Below the pieces are notes generated by a model. That model did no database searches and had not been told where the DNA came from. It saw nothing but the letters and a program-made list of their open reading frames with translations. A DNA stretch of 64,000 bases from Branchiostoma floridae (lineage: Eukaryota > Chordata > Leptocardii > Amphioxiformes > Branchiostomatidae): assembly GCF_000003815.2 (NCBI RefSeq), contig NC_049997.1:16231189-16295188 (forward strand), in the 5' to 3' direction. Positions within the stretch are counted from its first letter, which is position 1. Each line of letters opens with the position of its first letter. A program made the position numbers and the translations under genes. Positions 10,743 to 20,519 of the stretch are shown here, one piece after another.

Positions 10743-11063
10743 ATACATCAATAAAACCTATTACAATCATTGATAAAGGCATTATCCATAACAACCCCTG
10801 ATTGTTTGGCGAAGGTATGTGTTTCGTGGAACTCTTGTATTGATAGATATTCCTTCGTTGATTTGAATCATTTTCAGATGATTTTTGTCTTGATGAAGAT
10901 GGCAAATCGGTTGTGCTTTCAATATGATCTTTAATTTACACCGTGAAGTATAGCCCCTACACAGCTACGCATAATGACATCGGGTAGTGTGGCAATATCA
11001 ACCCAAGAAGATCTTTGGCCTAAAAAAATATAACATTATTACTGATATTTAACGCTTCATAAA
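10743..11063. other. Region downstream of the LRR-death-domain gene
   Basis: About 320 bases between a family A repeat and the last coding exon of the minus-strand gene. It probably contains that gene's 3' UTR. No other gene seen. Confidence 0.4.
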
Positions 11064-14000
11064 TTATCTGACCGTAGCCGTCCTTATGAGATGGTCTGCC
11101 AGCTGGTGCAGATCCAGGTCCCTCAGACACCGCTCCAGTACAGCCAGGCTGGCAGCAGGACCGGCTCGCTCTCTCCATCTTATCAGCGTCTCGTACATCG
11201 GTTCGTCTGGACAGTCGGTTTTCATAAAGATTCATCATATAAACGAAGCTGTTAGCTAGAGAATTGTTTAACAGAAAGTACGGCTAACTTCATTTACATC
11301 GTTACAAAGTAAGAGTTATGAAACAAACAGTTTTTTCTCAATAAAGGACTCTTTTTACACAAACATTGTTTTATCTCCACAGACGTTTCAGTGACCGTCT
11401 GTCATCTTCCTCAGGGCAATTCTGACTGGTTCACATTGCACTGCAGGTATTTGTCGCTGCTTACAGTTACAGATGCGGTCACAAACGTATTTACATATTA
11501 TATACACTGATTGCCCATAAGATGCGCCACAAATGTAAACACATGTAAACACAAACGTAAACACAAACTTTTTCTTCCTTCTTAGTATAACTGCGAGTAT
11601 GACCTTCCTGACTAGCGGACTAACGGATAGTTTCTAAAATAGATTGATTTTGTTGACTCGTATTACCAGGGAAACTTGTAAGCCAGTATAACAAGCCAGT
11701 TATAGTAATTTGAAGTGTAATTTGAAGTTAAGTCAGAGCCAAAGAACTTGCATTGTTCAAATCATTATCATACCTTGACGTCTTTTATCTCCTGATTGTT
11801 GAAACCTAGCCGCCGGGCGATGTGTTTCCATTCCGCTGGTTTGACTTTCAGTGCCAGACGACTGAACGCTAGACTGAGATCTGCCGGAATAAAAATCGGT
11901 TTCATGCGTGTCGATATTCTACTAGCGTCAAGACAATAATGCCACTTACCATATAAAACGTTGCGGATCTACCAGTTAGAAAATTCGCAACTTTCACCCT
12001 TTTCAGACGGGGCTTTTTTTATCATCCCCGGACGGAGTGGGGTTGTTGGGGATCGGCGTGGCGGGGCTTTTGAGGCTCTTAAACGACGTATTATATAACC
12101 ACCAAATTTTCAGGGAATGATCTAGACATAACATCTAATAATTTCAAGTTTGACGCTATTATGACGAAATATGCTGCAAAATTTGCAGATAACAGAATGA
12201 TAATGTTTGTTACAACTTGTGATGCCAATAGCAACATCAATGACGTCAAAATGACGTCATTAAATGACGTCATGCACATCTTAGACACCAAATAAACGTG
12301 ACAAATACATTGTTAGAAAGAAATTAGCGATTTTTTGTAGAAAATGCATTTCAACAAACGGTTGCTATGGCAACACGAAAAAATGGCAATTTTTCAAACT
12401 TCGTGAAATTGTTGCCAACAATATTAAAGGAAAACTCATCAAATTTAGTGGCACTATCATAAGCCGTTCTAGCGTTAAACAGCATGATAGTTGACGCTGG
12501 CCTCAAAAGCTCAAAAGCCCACCCCAGTCTGAATAGGGCTAAAAGCACGTAGTGCCTTACTTTATGAGTATACCAAATTCTACGAAAAATGTAAGAATCT
12601 TCCTTCTAACTTCTCAAAATTATCATACCTCTCATACTTCATAAGATTTCAAATTACCTTGCGTTGGCCTGCTTTCAATCGGTTCTTGGTCCATTGGTTG
12701 TTTTTGCGCTACACCAGCTGTTGATGCTGTCCCTGTTGATCAAGATTGTACCGGTGAAGCACATTTTAAAATTAGAAGACCAGCTTACCACTACCACACA
12801 TGTAAGAACTATTTGTACTCATGATCATTTATGCCCCACAATCTCTAGCTAGATCATATATAAATTTTGCTGATACTATTATGCCCATAGTGTGGTTATC
12901 TTAGCCTAGCCGCGTGACTCTGATTCTGCAATGTGAGGGATAGCAACATGCCCAACAACAAATAGCTGCGAATTATTCAAATACGACTGACATGCGTAAA
13001 TGCTTTTTATATATTTATATATTCGCTAGATACTGGCTAAGGAGATAACATACATTCATTTATGGGTCTGCATTTCTATGGAAAAGTTTACCTCAACTAT
13101 TTTGTAAATGCCAGTCACCTTTACTAGTGTCCGTTGTGTTTCCAGTTTTGTCGCATTCTAGGCTGACTTGTTGCAGCATACGTTGTTCATATGTCTCCCT
13201 TTTATCCCTTAACTTCCTCTGCAGTTCGGCCTTAAGTTCCCCTAAAGCGGTCCCCATGATGTTAGCTTCACCTACAGCTGTTTAGCATTAAAAATAAAGC
13301 TTTTTAGTTCGTAGTGACATCCTTGAATTTCAAAAACAAACGTTTGTGTATGCACTGATTAAAAATAGAAACCTGCACTAGTCTGAGCAAATCCTTTTGG
13401 ATGTGCTTCCGTTTTTCAAATTTGGCCATTTCTTTAGTTTTGTTTCTTTTTGTTTCATTTAATGATTTATTATCTTTTTTGTTTTCTTTAGCCAGAGTAG
13501 CCCATCTCAGTGTGAAACACTGCTTAACAGCTGTGCCCTGAAAGATACGAGGGGCATTCAATAAGTAATGTCCCTGACCCATTTCCCATAGCAGGAGATT
13601 AATGAAACTTGGCACAGTTATTAGTCTTTCTCTTCATAGGAACCACCCAGAGTTTTGCATTTCTCCCATCATTTGATGTAGCTCTGGACACCGTTCTTGT
13701 AGGGCATCCCAGGTTGGTCCTCCGACAGATGCCTCATCAATGGCAGAAGAGGGACGACCAGGTCTGGGAGCTGTTTCCACAGACTTCCGACCTTGTTTGA
13801 ATTCAGGATGCCAGCGTTTTACAAGGTCATATGATGGGGCATCATCACCATAAGTTTTTTTCATTTCATCAAAAGTCCCCTTTGGTGTGCGTCCTTTCAA
13901 ATACAAAAACCGGATCACTGCGCGACACTCAACTTGCTCCAATTCACACCTGGTCCATTTCGCACCTGACTAAGTTCAAACACCAGTAAATCAGTAACCA

Positions 14001-16734
14001 CAATTAGTTCAGAGCTGTTTTTTGCAACACAACCCATAGAGATATGACTCATTACACATGCAAAGTTTCATCTAGATCAGACAACTGGAAGTGGGTCAGG
14101 GGCATTACTTATTGAATGCCCCTCGTATACTTGTAACAGTAACAAATTCATGACATGCAGCAAATACGTATACAAAACGTAACTTGGCAGAGCCATGATC
14201 CATAGTTATAATCCATATTCCGGTCCGGATCCGGTCGCAAAGTGAGGTCTGAGGTCAGATCTCAATTTCATAATGATTGTAGCTGTTTTCATTGTTAACG
14301 TTCATTGTCATTCTATATTCTTTAAGCAGAAGACGCTATACACTATATGTTGTCGATACAACAAACTCATTCAGATTCATCCTGAAAAAACTGAAATATT
14401 TTATCTTCGGACATTGAAGAGATTAACAAATGTCCGTTGTTGCTTTTATATTCAATTTTTGCTTTTATGTTCCATTCTGTCTTTTCATATTTTTCTAAAA
14501 ATAAGATTATTGAAATTGCCTTTGATACCTTTTGGCAAACAAATGTAGTCGATCTACCGTGTGCACAAAAGATGGGAGGTTTATCGTTTTAAGAAAGTTC
14601 AGAACATTGCTAGAATCTGTTGAATATGTAACTTGATTTACCGACCATTAACGTGTGTGATTGTACATCTCGGACTTCATCAGTTTCTTTACCTGCTGTC
14701 GAGGCCGCATTCTCCTTTTGTCCATCTCGTTTTGTTCCTTCTGTAGCAAACAAGTTTAAGTGATAAATCGACAACGTATAAAACGATATAAACCACTGAA
14801 ATAATGTAATGTGACATATTTTAATACACGGGAAAAGAAAATGACAACACACCGAATATTTCAGAAAACCTAGGCAGACGGCAGTCGGTACCGTCCTCGT
14901 AGCAACACGGTATACAAAGAAGGGGTAGATGTATTGGATATCAGATACAGCACTTAGTTGTTCTCTATTTTGGTTAATATTTACTGTAAAAAGAGCAAAC
15001 ATGGAGCGGTAGCCAATCTATATCCAACCGTATTGGGCTGAAAGTTTGGATATGGAGGTATGAGGTATGATAACTTTGAGAAGTTAGAAGGAAGATTATT
15101 ACATTTTTCGTGGAGTGAGTGAGTGAGTGAGTGAGTGAGTGAGAATTTGATTACTCATAAAGTAAGGCACTAAAGGCTAAAGGCTTTCAACCCTATTCAG
15201 ACGGGGGGGAGGCTTTTGAGGCTCGCGTCAACTTTCATGTCGTTTAACGCTAGGACGGCTTACGCTAGAGCTACCAAATTTGATGAGTTTTCCTAAAATA
15301 TTGTTAGCAACAATTTCACACGAAGTTTGAAAAATTTGCCATTTTTTCGTGTTGCTATGGCAACCGTTTGCTATAGCATGTTTGATAAAAATCGCTAATT
15401 TCGGTTCTAACAAATTGAATGTATTTTTCACGTTTATTTGCTATTTTACTGCTATTTTCTTACTCAATAATATCTTATATAATCTAGAATGCATTCTAAA
15501 ATAAAATTTCATAATATTTTGCTAATTTGATGACATCATCAGCCGAAATCCAAGATGGTGGGCGTTACGACCAGGTCACGAGTAACTAGCTCATTATCTC
15601 TTAGAATTTGCAACCTTATATTTTTTTCATCCAAAAAAAATAAGTGAATGTAAGTGAGTCTATTTCCATTGCATTTTACGATTATTTGTTGCAAATTTTT
15701 TTTTGGAAAATTCAAGGTTTTGGATATAACTAACCTTTCTCTGCTTCCTGTTTTAGGAAGGCCATGATAGCACCGGTACCTTGTTCGCGCACATCCTGTG
15801 GAGGGTATGTCAGGGGGTTTCCAGAAACATCCAAGTCATTCAGCTTGCCTGCTTGATGAAGAGCGGTTGGGAGCTTGGTGATGTTGTTGTTGCTTATGTC
15901 AAGTTTCTCCATTGCAGGCAGTTCACACAGGACTTCTGGGAATGCGTCGAACTTGTTGTTCAGCAGATGAACCACAAGCAGGTTGTTCATGTGAGCCATT
16001 GTGCTTGGCAGGGTTTTAAGGAAGTTACATTCCAATGACAAGAGCCACATGTTTGGTAAGTTTCCCACTTCATCTGGAACAAAATCAAACTTGCAGCCAC
16101 CAGCCCACAGCTCCTCCAGTGCCTTCAGCTGCAGCACCTGTCTGGGGAACTCATCAAACTGACATCCGGAGATACAGAGAGTGTTCAGCTTAGCGAGTCG
16201 TGCGACATCATCGGGGAGACTCTTGATGGGGTTATTACCGACACTTAATTGCTCGAGGTTGTACAGAAAGCAAAGGGCTTGCGGAAGCTCTGTAAACTGA
16301 TTATCGGAGATGTACAGTTTTTTCAACTTCTGTAGCTTTTCCAAACTAGGAGGCAAACTGGAGAGCTTGTTATTATTGGTAGTTAATACCTCTAGGTTGG
16401 GCAGAGAACAAACGCATTGAGGAAGCTCTGTCAGTTGATTACCATCAATTAATAGGTTTGTCAAATGTCGCAAGGAACCGATCACCCGTGGCAAACTTGT
16501 CAATATGTTGTCTTCAACTTCCAAGTGGTGAAGTTTCCGCAGACGACAGATTCCTTCCGGGATACTGGTTAGCATGTTTTTGGACACAATTAGAAACTCC
16601 AGGTCAGTGATGTCAAACACCTCCTCCGGGATGGACGTCAGACCCTGGTCACTAAGGTCTAGGAAAAGGCGGCCTCCAACGGTCTTAGGCTGGAGGTTTA
16701 GCCCTTCCGCCATGTTGGAACCCTTCTTCTGCAT
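11064..16734 (-). CDS. Leucine-rich-repeat protein with C-terminal death domain
   Basis: Exons on the minus strand: 16734-15735, 14740-14693, 13271-13119, 12708 (or 12717)-12658, 11880-11774 and a last exon from about 11206 to the stop at 11064-11066. All joins before the last are phase 1 and consistent. The first exon (333 codons) carries about 11-12 LRRs of the short LxxLxLxxNxLTxLPxxL type, closing with NPLTYPPQDVREQG. Three short exons give a charged linker with a likely helix (ELKAELQRKLRDKRETYEQR). The next exon encodes WKHIARRLGFNNQEIKDV, the first half of a death domain; the last gives YETLIRWRERAG and LERCLRDLDLHQLADHL, the second half. The final join does not match in phase (0 versus 1), so a tiny exon or an indel is missing from my model. 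The likely role is a cytoplasmic adaptor in death or innate-immune signalling, as for other LRR-death proteins such as PIDD1, whose ZU5 domains are absent here. The start may instead be the second Met (MAEGLNLQ) at 16713. Confidence 0.8.
11996..12544 (+). repeat. Dispersed repeat, family A, copy 3 with inverted ends
   Basis: This copy suggests that the family is a mobile element. The left end ACCCTTTTCAGACGGGG and the right end CCCAGTCTGAATAGGGCT are inverse-complementary over CCCTNTTCAGACNGGG. Between them lie TGACGTCAAAATGACGTCA and GTTGCTATGGCAACACGAAA, as in the other copies. It is in an intron of the LRR-death-domain gene. No coding capacity. Confidence 0.6.
13548..14125 (-). mobile_element. 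Deletion-derived mariner-like element
   Basis: Near-perfect inverted ends: GAGGGGCATTCAATAAGTAA at the left (from 13549) and its inverse near 14095-14124, continuing through TGTCCCTGACCCA. The element is flanked by TA at 13546-13547 and 14126-14127, the Tc1/mariner target duplication. It is 578 bases long with a transposase fragment inside. It lies in an intron of the LRR-death-domain gene. Confidence 0.88.
13634..13942 (-). pseudogene. Mariner transposase N-terminal remnant
   Basis: The ORF has about 102 residues starting MEQVECRAVIRFLYLKGRT and containing YDLVKRWHPEFKQGR and RPGRPS. This is the N-terminal helix-turn-helix part of mariner transposases of the kind also found fused in SETMAR. 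The catalytic DDD domain is absent, replaced after DEAS by an unrelated tail, so it is an internally deleted, inactive copy. Confidence 0.8.
15113..15144. repeat. GAGT microsatellite
   Basis: About eight tandem copies of GAGT/GTGA. Confidence 0.95.
15189..15728 (-). repeat. Dispersed repeat, family A, copy 4 (reverse)
   Basis: Begins AACCCTATTCAGACGGGG, then the reversed blocks GGCTTACGCTAGAGC, TTGTTAGCAACAATTTCAC, TTTTTCGTGTTGCTATGGCA and AAATCCAAGATGGTGGGCG. It ends at or near the LRR exon, whose donor GTTAGT lies at 15729-15734, so the repeat supplies intron sequence directly next to a splice site. Confidence 0.6.
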
Positions 16735-16814
16735 AATCTAGAACAAAAGTATATCAATGATAATGCCCCCAATGCGCACTTGGGTTGACATGCATGACCA
16801 AGACTTAAACGCAT

Positions 16815-16831
16815 ACGCGCGCGCGCACACA

Positions 16832-16863
<32 letters not shown>
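16815..16863. repeat. CG/CA dinucleotide microsatellite
   Basis: A run of CGCGCG followed by about 20 CA units, in the 5' UTR intron of the LRR-death-domain gene. Confidence 0.95.
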
Positions 16864-16868
<5 letters not shown>

Positions 16869-17336
16869 GTATACTGCATTTTGGCAGCCATGGCATTTTC
16901 ACTTTCACTTTCACTTTAGTTGACTGGTGACAGGGCAAAGAACCACACTCTTATCGTTAGCACATTTCATGGAGGTTTTTTAACACGAGAGGTTCAGTAT
17001 CAAAAGGCTGTTAGATTTCACTTGACAAAAAGGACCATATCATAAACACGACAGTGATGCGTTTGGAGGGGACATACGTCAGTATCTTTTATTCAATCGA
17101 AGTGACGCCGCCGTAAGGTTTCCCACCAAAGAAACTGCTATATAGATATAACGTTGCTAACCTTTTGGTGCAAATACCAGTACTCTAATACATGTAACGT
17201 ATACGTAGCTACTAGCTAGTTTTATCATATCTTTTCTGCGTATGTAGTATGAAGATATTTAGATCTGAATTATTTAAATCCTACTCCAGACAGGAGTTAC
17301 AGACATCATCACAGCAGTAAACACAGCTAAACACCG

Positions 17337-17720
17337 CTGAGCAGGACACGTAGTGAGGCAACAGGGCAACAGGTGGACGCTATGGGCCAAGGACCGGAGT
17401 GGACTCCCAGAGAATGGGGGGAGGGGTGACACAGAGAAGGCTGCCGTGCACCGCTGGGCAGGACACGTAGTGAGGCAACAGGGCAACAGGTGGACGCTAT
17501 GGGCCAAGGACCGGAGTGGACTCCCAGAGAATGGGGGGAGGGGTGACACAGAGAAGGCTGCCGTGCATCAGATGGAGCTACAGCTTGCAGAAGCATCTAG
17601 GCCCTACTTGGCCACAGACTGCGAGATGCAGAAGAGACTGGAGCGGGTCAAGCATGGGAGTAGCTCCTCTGAGAGAGTAACAACGCCCTGCCATGAGAGA
17701 TATATAGATACATCTTAAAA
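17337..17720 (+). repeat. 117-bp tandem duplication in a possible LINE fragment
   Basis: The segment from GCAGGACACGTAGTGAGGCA (17341) recurs at 17458 with almost no change, a period of 117 bases (39 codons), so the plus-strand ORF at 17353-17718 repeats AGHVVRQQGNRWTLWAKDR. The phrase WAGHVVRQQGNRWT resembles the C-terminal part of non-LTR retrotransposon reverse transcriptases. The following part (YLATDCEMQKRLERVKHG) I do not recognise. It lies in the 5' intron of the opposite-strand LRR gene. Confidence 0.5.
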
Positions 17721-17740
17721 ATAAAAGCAACGTGGCATAC

Positions 17741-17814
17741 CTGTATAGTCTTGGTTGTATTCGTCCTCACTTTGACGGCGTCCTGAGTCCGCACACCAAC
17801 TGCCAGTATATATA
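17741..17814 (-). promoter_or_regulatory. TATA promoter and noncoding exon 1 of the LRR-death-domain gene
   Basis: On the minus strand a TATA box (CTATATATA, 17807-17815) is followed about 65 bases later by a donor (CTATACAG then GTATGCC, exon edge 17741). A noncoding first exon of about 35-40 bases would join the acceptor TTGTTCTAG at 16738, just before the ATG at 16734. Inferred from signals only. Confidence 0.45.
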
Positions 17815-19007
17815 GGCGGGTTCCCTTACACAAAAGAGCATGAGTTTACGACAAAAGCTGATCCTGAATAATAGATGACTTGCGGGCCCAGACTCATCAG
17901 GTTAATGGTAAGAGCTAATTTCACTGGGTTGTCATTAGCTATGAAGCGGAAAATTACCGCAGAAAAGGTACAAAAGATATTGAACTTTTGACGTGGTAAT
18001 AATGGTGCTGCAGCACAAATAGTTTGAGCGTTCTATTATGTATGTATATGTAGTGTCTACTCATAACTGTTTTCTTAACTGGCGCCATTTTGTACCGTTA
18101 CCGTACTTTTACCACACAATCCTTACAAAAATCCTTTTACTAGACAGTAAGTGCTTTTAAACCGTCAGGATGAAACACAGTCACAAATAACAAAAGCTGT
18201 AAACCGTCAACATGTTGAAAACACAACTCTCTCACAAATGACCTGTTGATTTATAGTTTTGACATCTCTTAAAAGCGTCACCAAATGGAGTCGTAATAAA
18301 AGCAGTACTAAAATAACAAAAGACCGACCACACAATTGGTATTTTGAAGCTGGGTGTTACAGGTAAGGGTTGTAGGCATTTTTAACTACCCTGTCAATGC
18401 TAGTTTTCTTATGGACTAAACTTCATGTAGATATCTTTTGATTGCATTTTTGAGCATAATTCCTACATATAAGAATATAAACGAACGACTATTAGTGTTC
18501 CTTGCCCTGCAACTGTTTTTTGTAGTCCATAATTACTAATTTCTGACTTCATGACAAAGATTCTAAAAATGATTTTAAGAAAGTATTTTCTAGCTCTGTG
18601 TCAGATGGTTTACAACATGATTGTACGTCGTTCTGTGGATAATATACTAGTATTCTTATCAATAATATCTTGTGACGACACTGTCATTTCTATTTGTACT
18701 AAAACTAATTATTCGAAGTTAATGACGTTAAGATTGGCATAGACAGCATCCGATTTGTATTCGTGCTTTACACAAGTTGCGATGATTTACTTAATTAAAA
18801 ACAAACTAAAACCAAGACATTGTTTAAATTGTGTTTATTTCGTATTTCATGTTAGTTTTCATTGGCAGTTCACAATACTAGCCTTCCTGTCGCATTTGAT
18901 ACATAAATAGACAATATTAATCATGTCGTGAATGTTTAATTAGAAGTTTCTATACGTTTCTAGACAGCTTGAAATGAATAATGACAACCGGGTAATGTCT
19001 TTAATAC
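17815..19007. other. Intergenic stretch, nothing recognised
   Basis: AT-rich sequence upstream of the LRR-death-domain promoter. The only ORF over 60 codons (18551-18742) has no recognisable domain and no splice or promoter context. Confidence 0.4.
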
Positions 19008-20128
19008 CCCGGTCACACTATCCTCGATCTTCGGGCGTATGGATGGAAGATCGGCCATATTTAAGACCGACCACGGCGGTCGGTTGCTAGGGTATTCTTT
19101 CCCGTTGCTATGCGAGTTCGACAGAGGCCTACTATTTGCTAACCGTAAAATATTTCAAAATAAACAAAATGTTATGACAAGGAAGATGTATTCAAAATAA
19201 GATTAAATTCGCAATTTTTGATAGTTTGAATCTTCCCGTTTGAATTGAGATAGCTGTTTTGTTGCGATTCTGCTTCCAAAGACGATTATTTTCTGTTTCA
19301 AGGAAGGCCTTCAATTTGACCATACTCTTGATAAGATGGGCCGCAAGTGCCATGTCAAATTCTCGATTTTTGTATTTTTCGTCATCTGAGAGGCAAATAA
19401 AACTTTCTGTTTTGGGGATTTTTTGATTTTTAATTTTAAGCAAAGTTACAGTCAAAAATATGCGTAAAATGGCATTTTTCGCATTTAATTACCAATAATC
19501 AAAAATCCCAAAAACAGAAATCTCGGGAAAACCGTTGCGGTCATTTTGAGCCGTCAATGAGTTATGTTGGACTCTTCTTGGTGGAGATCTTAAACGATGT
19601 TTGCACGCATGTCATGCCACACGAATAGCAGGAGGGTGTAATTGATACCGGTGTAAACAATACTTATGATATTCAAGATCACCAACAAAAACGCCAGTAG
19701 CTTCGTTACATATTACAGGTCCGCAACAAACTGAAAGCATCAATGTACTGTCCAGAAAGTCGTTGATATTGGTTAAAAACATTTTTCGCCTGATTCAAGT
19801 TAGTTGGGGGAAAATGGCCAGAAAGCACTGTTTTGCCTGCAATGACCGCAGATGACCTAAATAGAACACGGGTTCGGTTCGAATTATGTCAGATCGAACA
19901 TCGTGGAAGAAGGTTCGAATTCGGCTAAACAATGGGAGGTTTTGAGCCCGTATTTGACCACCGTGGACAGGTTTGCGCGCATTTTTCACCTGAAAACCGT
20001 CCCTGTCACATATAAGCCATACTTTGTACCTTGTACAATTGTTGTGCAATAAAGTTATTATTATAAGCTAGACTCGGGCGATTGCCGCAGACTCGTCGTC
20101 CGATCGATTTTCAAATGTGACAGCGGTA
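19008..20128. mobile_element. Possible TA-flanked inverted-repeat element
   Basis: Near 19005-19030 the sequence reads TACCCCGGTCACACTATC followed by TCGATCT; near 20095-20128 the inverse reads TACCGCTGTCACATTTG followed by ATCGATC. This looks like diverged terminal repeats with TA. The interior has no recognisable transposase. The match is imperfect, so the border is tentative. Confidence 0.35.
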
Positions 20129-20519
20129 ACGTTATAAAGCGTACGATGTTTACAGAGAAATAGAGGAATGGCTTATTTTCGGTCACTAGTTAAACATGAA
20201 TACTGAATACTGAATACTATATGAAACGTCTTAGAACGTCTCTCTCTTTAGAAAATTTTTCCAGATCCTTGATGTATTTTGTACTACGAACGGTTGTACG
20301 TGTATGTTTAAACTTCATCGACGTACCACAATCTTTAATGGTTAAAAAAATCTACAAGTTGCTGTATAATATTGTTCTCCTAGGAATGATCAATGTGGAC
20401 AGGTGGTCACTAGAGACATGATTGTGTCCGAATAATTAAAAATTGTAAATGACCACAAAAAAGTGTCACGTTGGCCAGGTGGTCACTAGTACAGTTTTAC
20501 ATAATCTTTATCACAATCT

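Noticed and set aside
17274-17718. Repetitive ORFs as a novel secreted or repeat protein
   Set aside because: Open frames in both strands come from the 117-bp tandem duplication; there is no start, splice or domain support, and one phrase looks like a reverse-transcriptase remnant.
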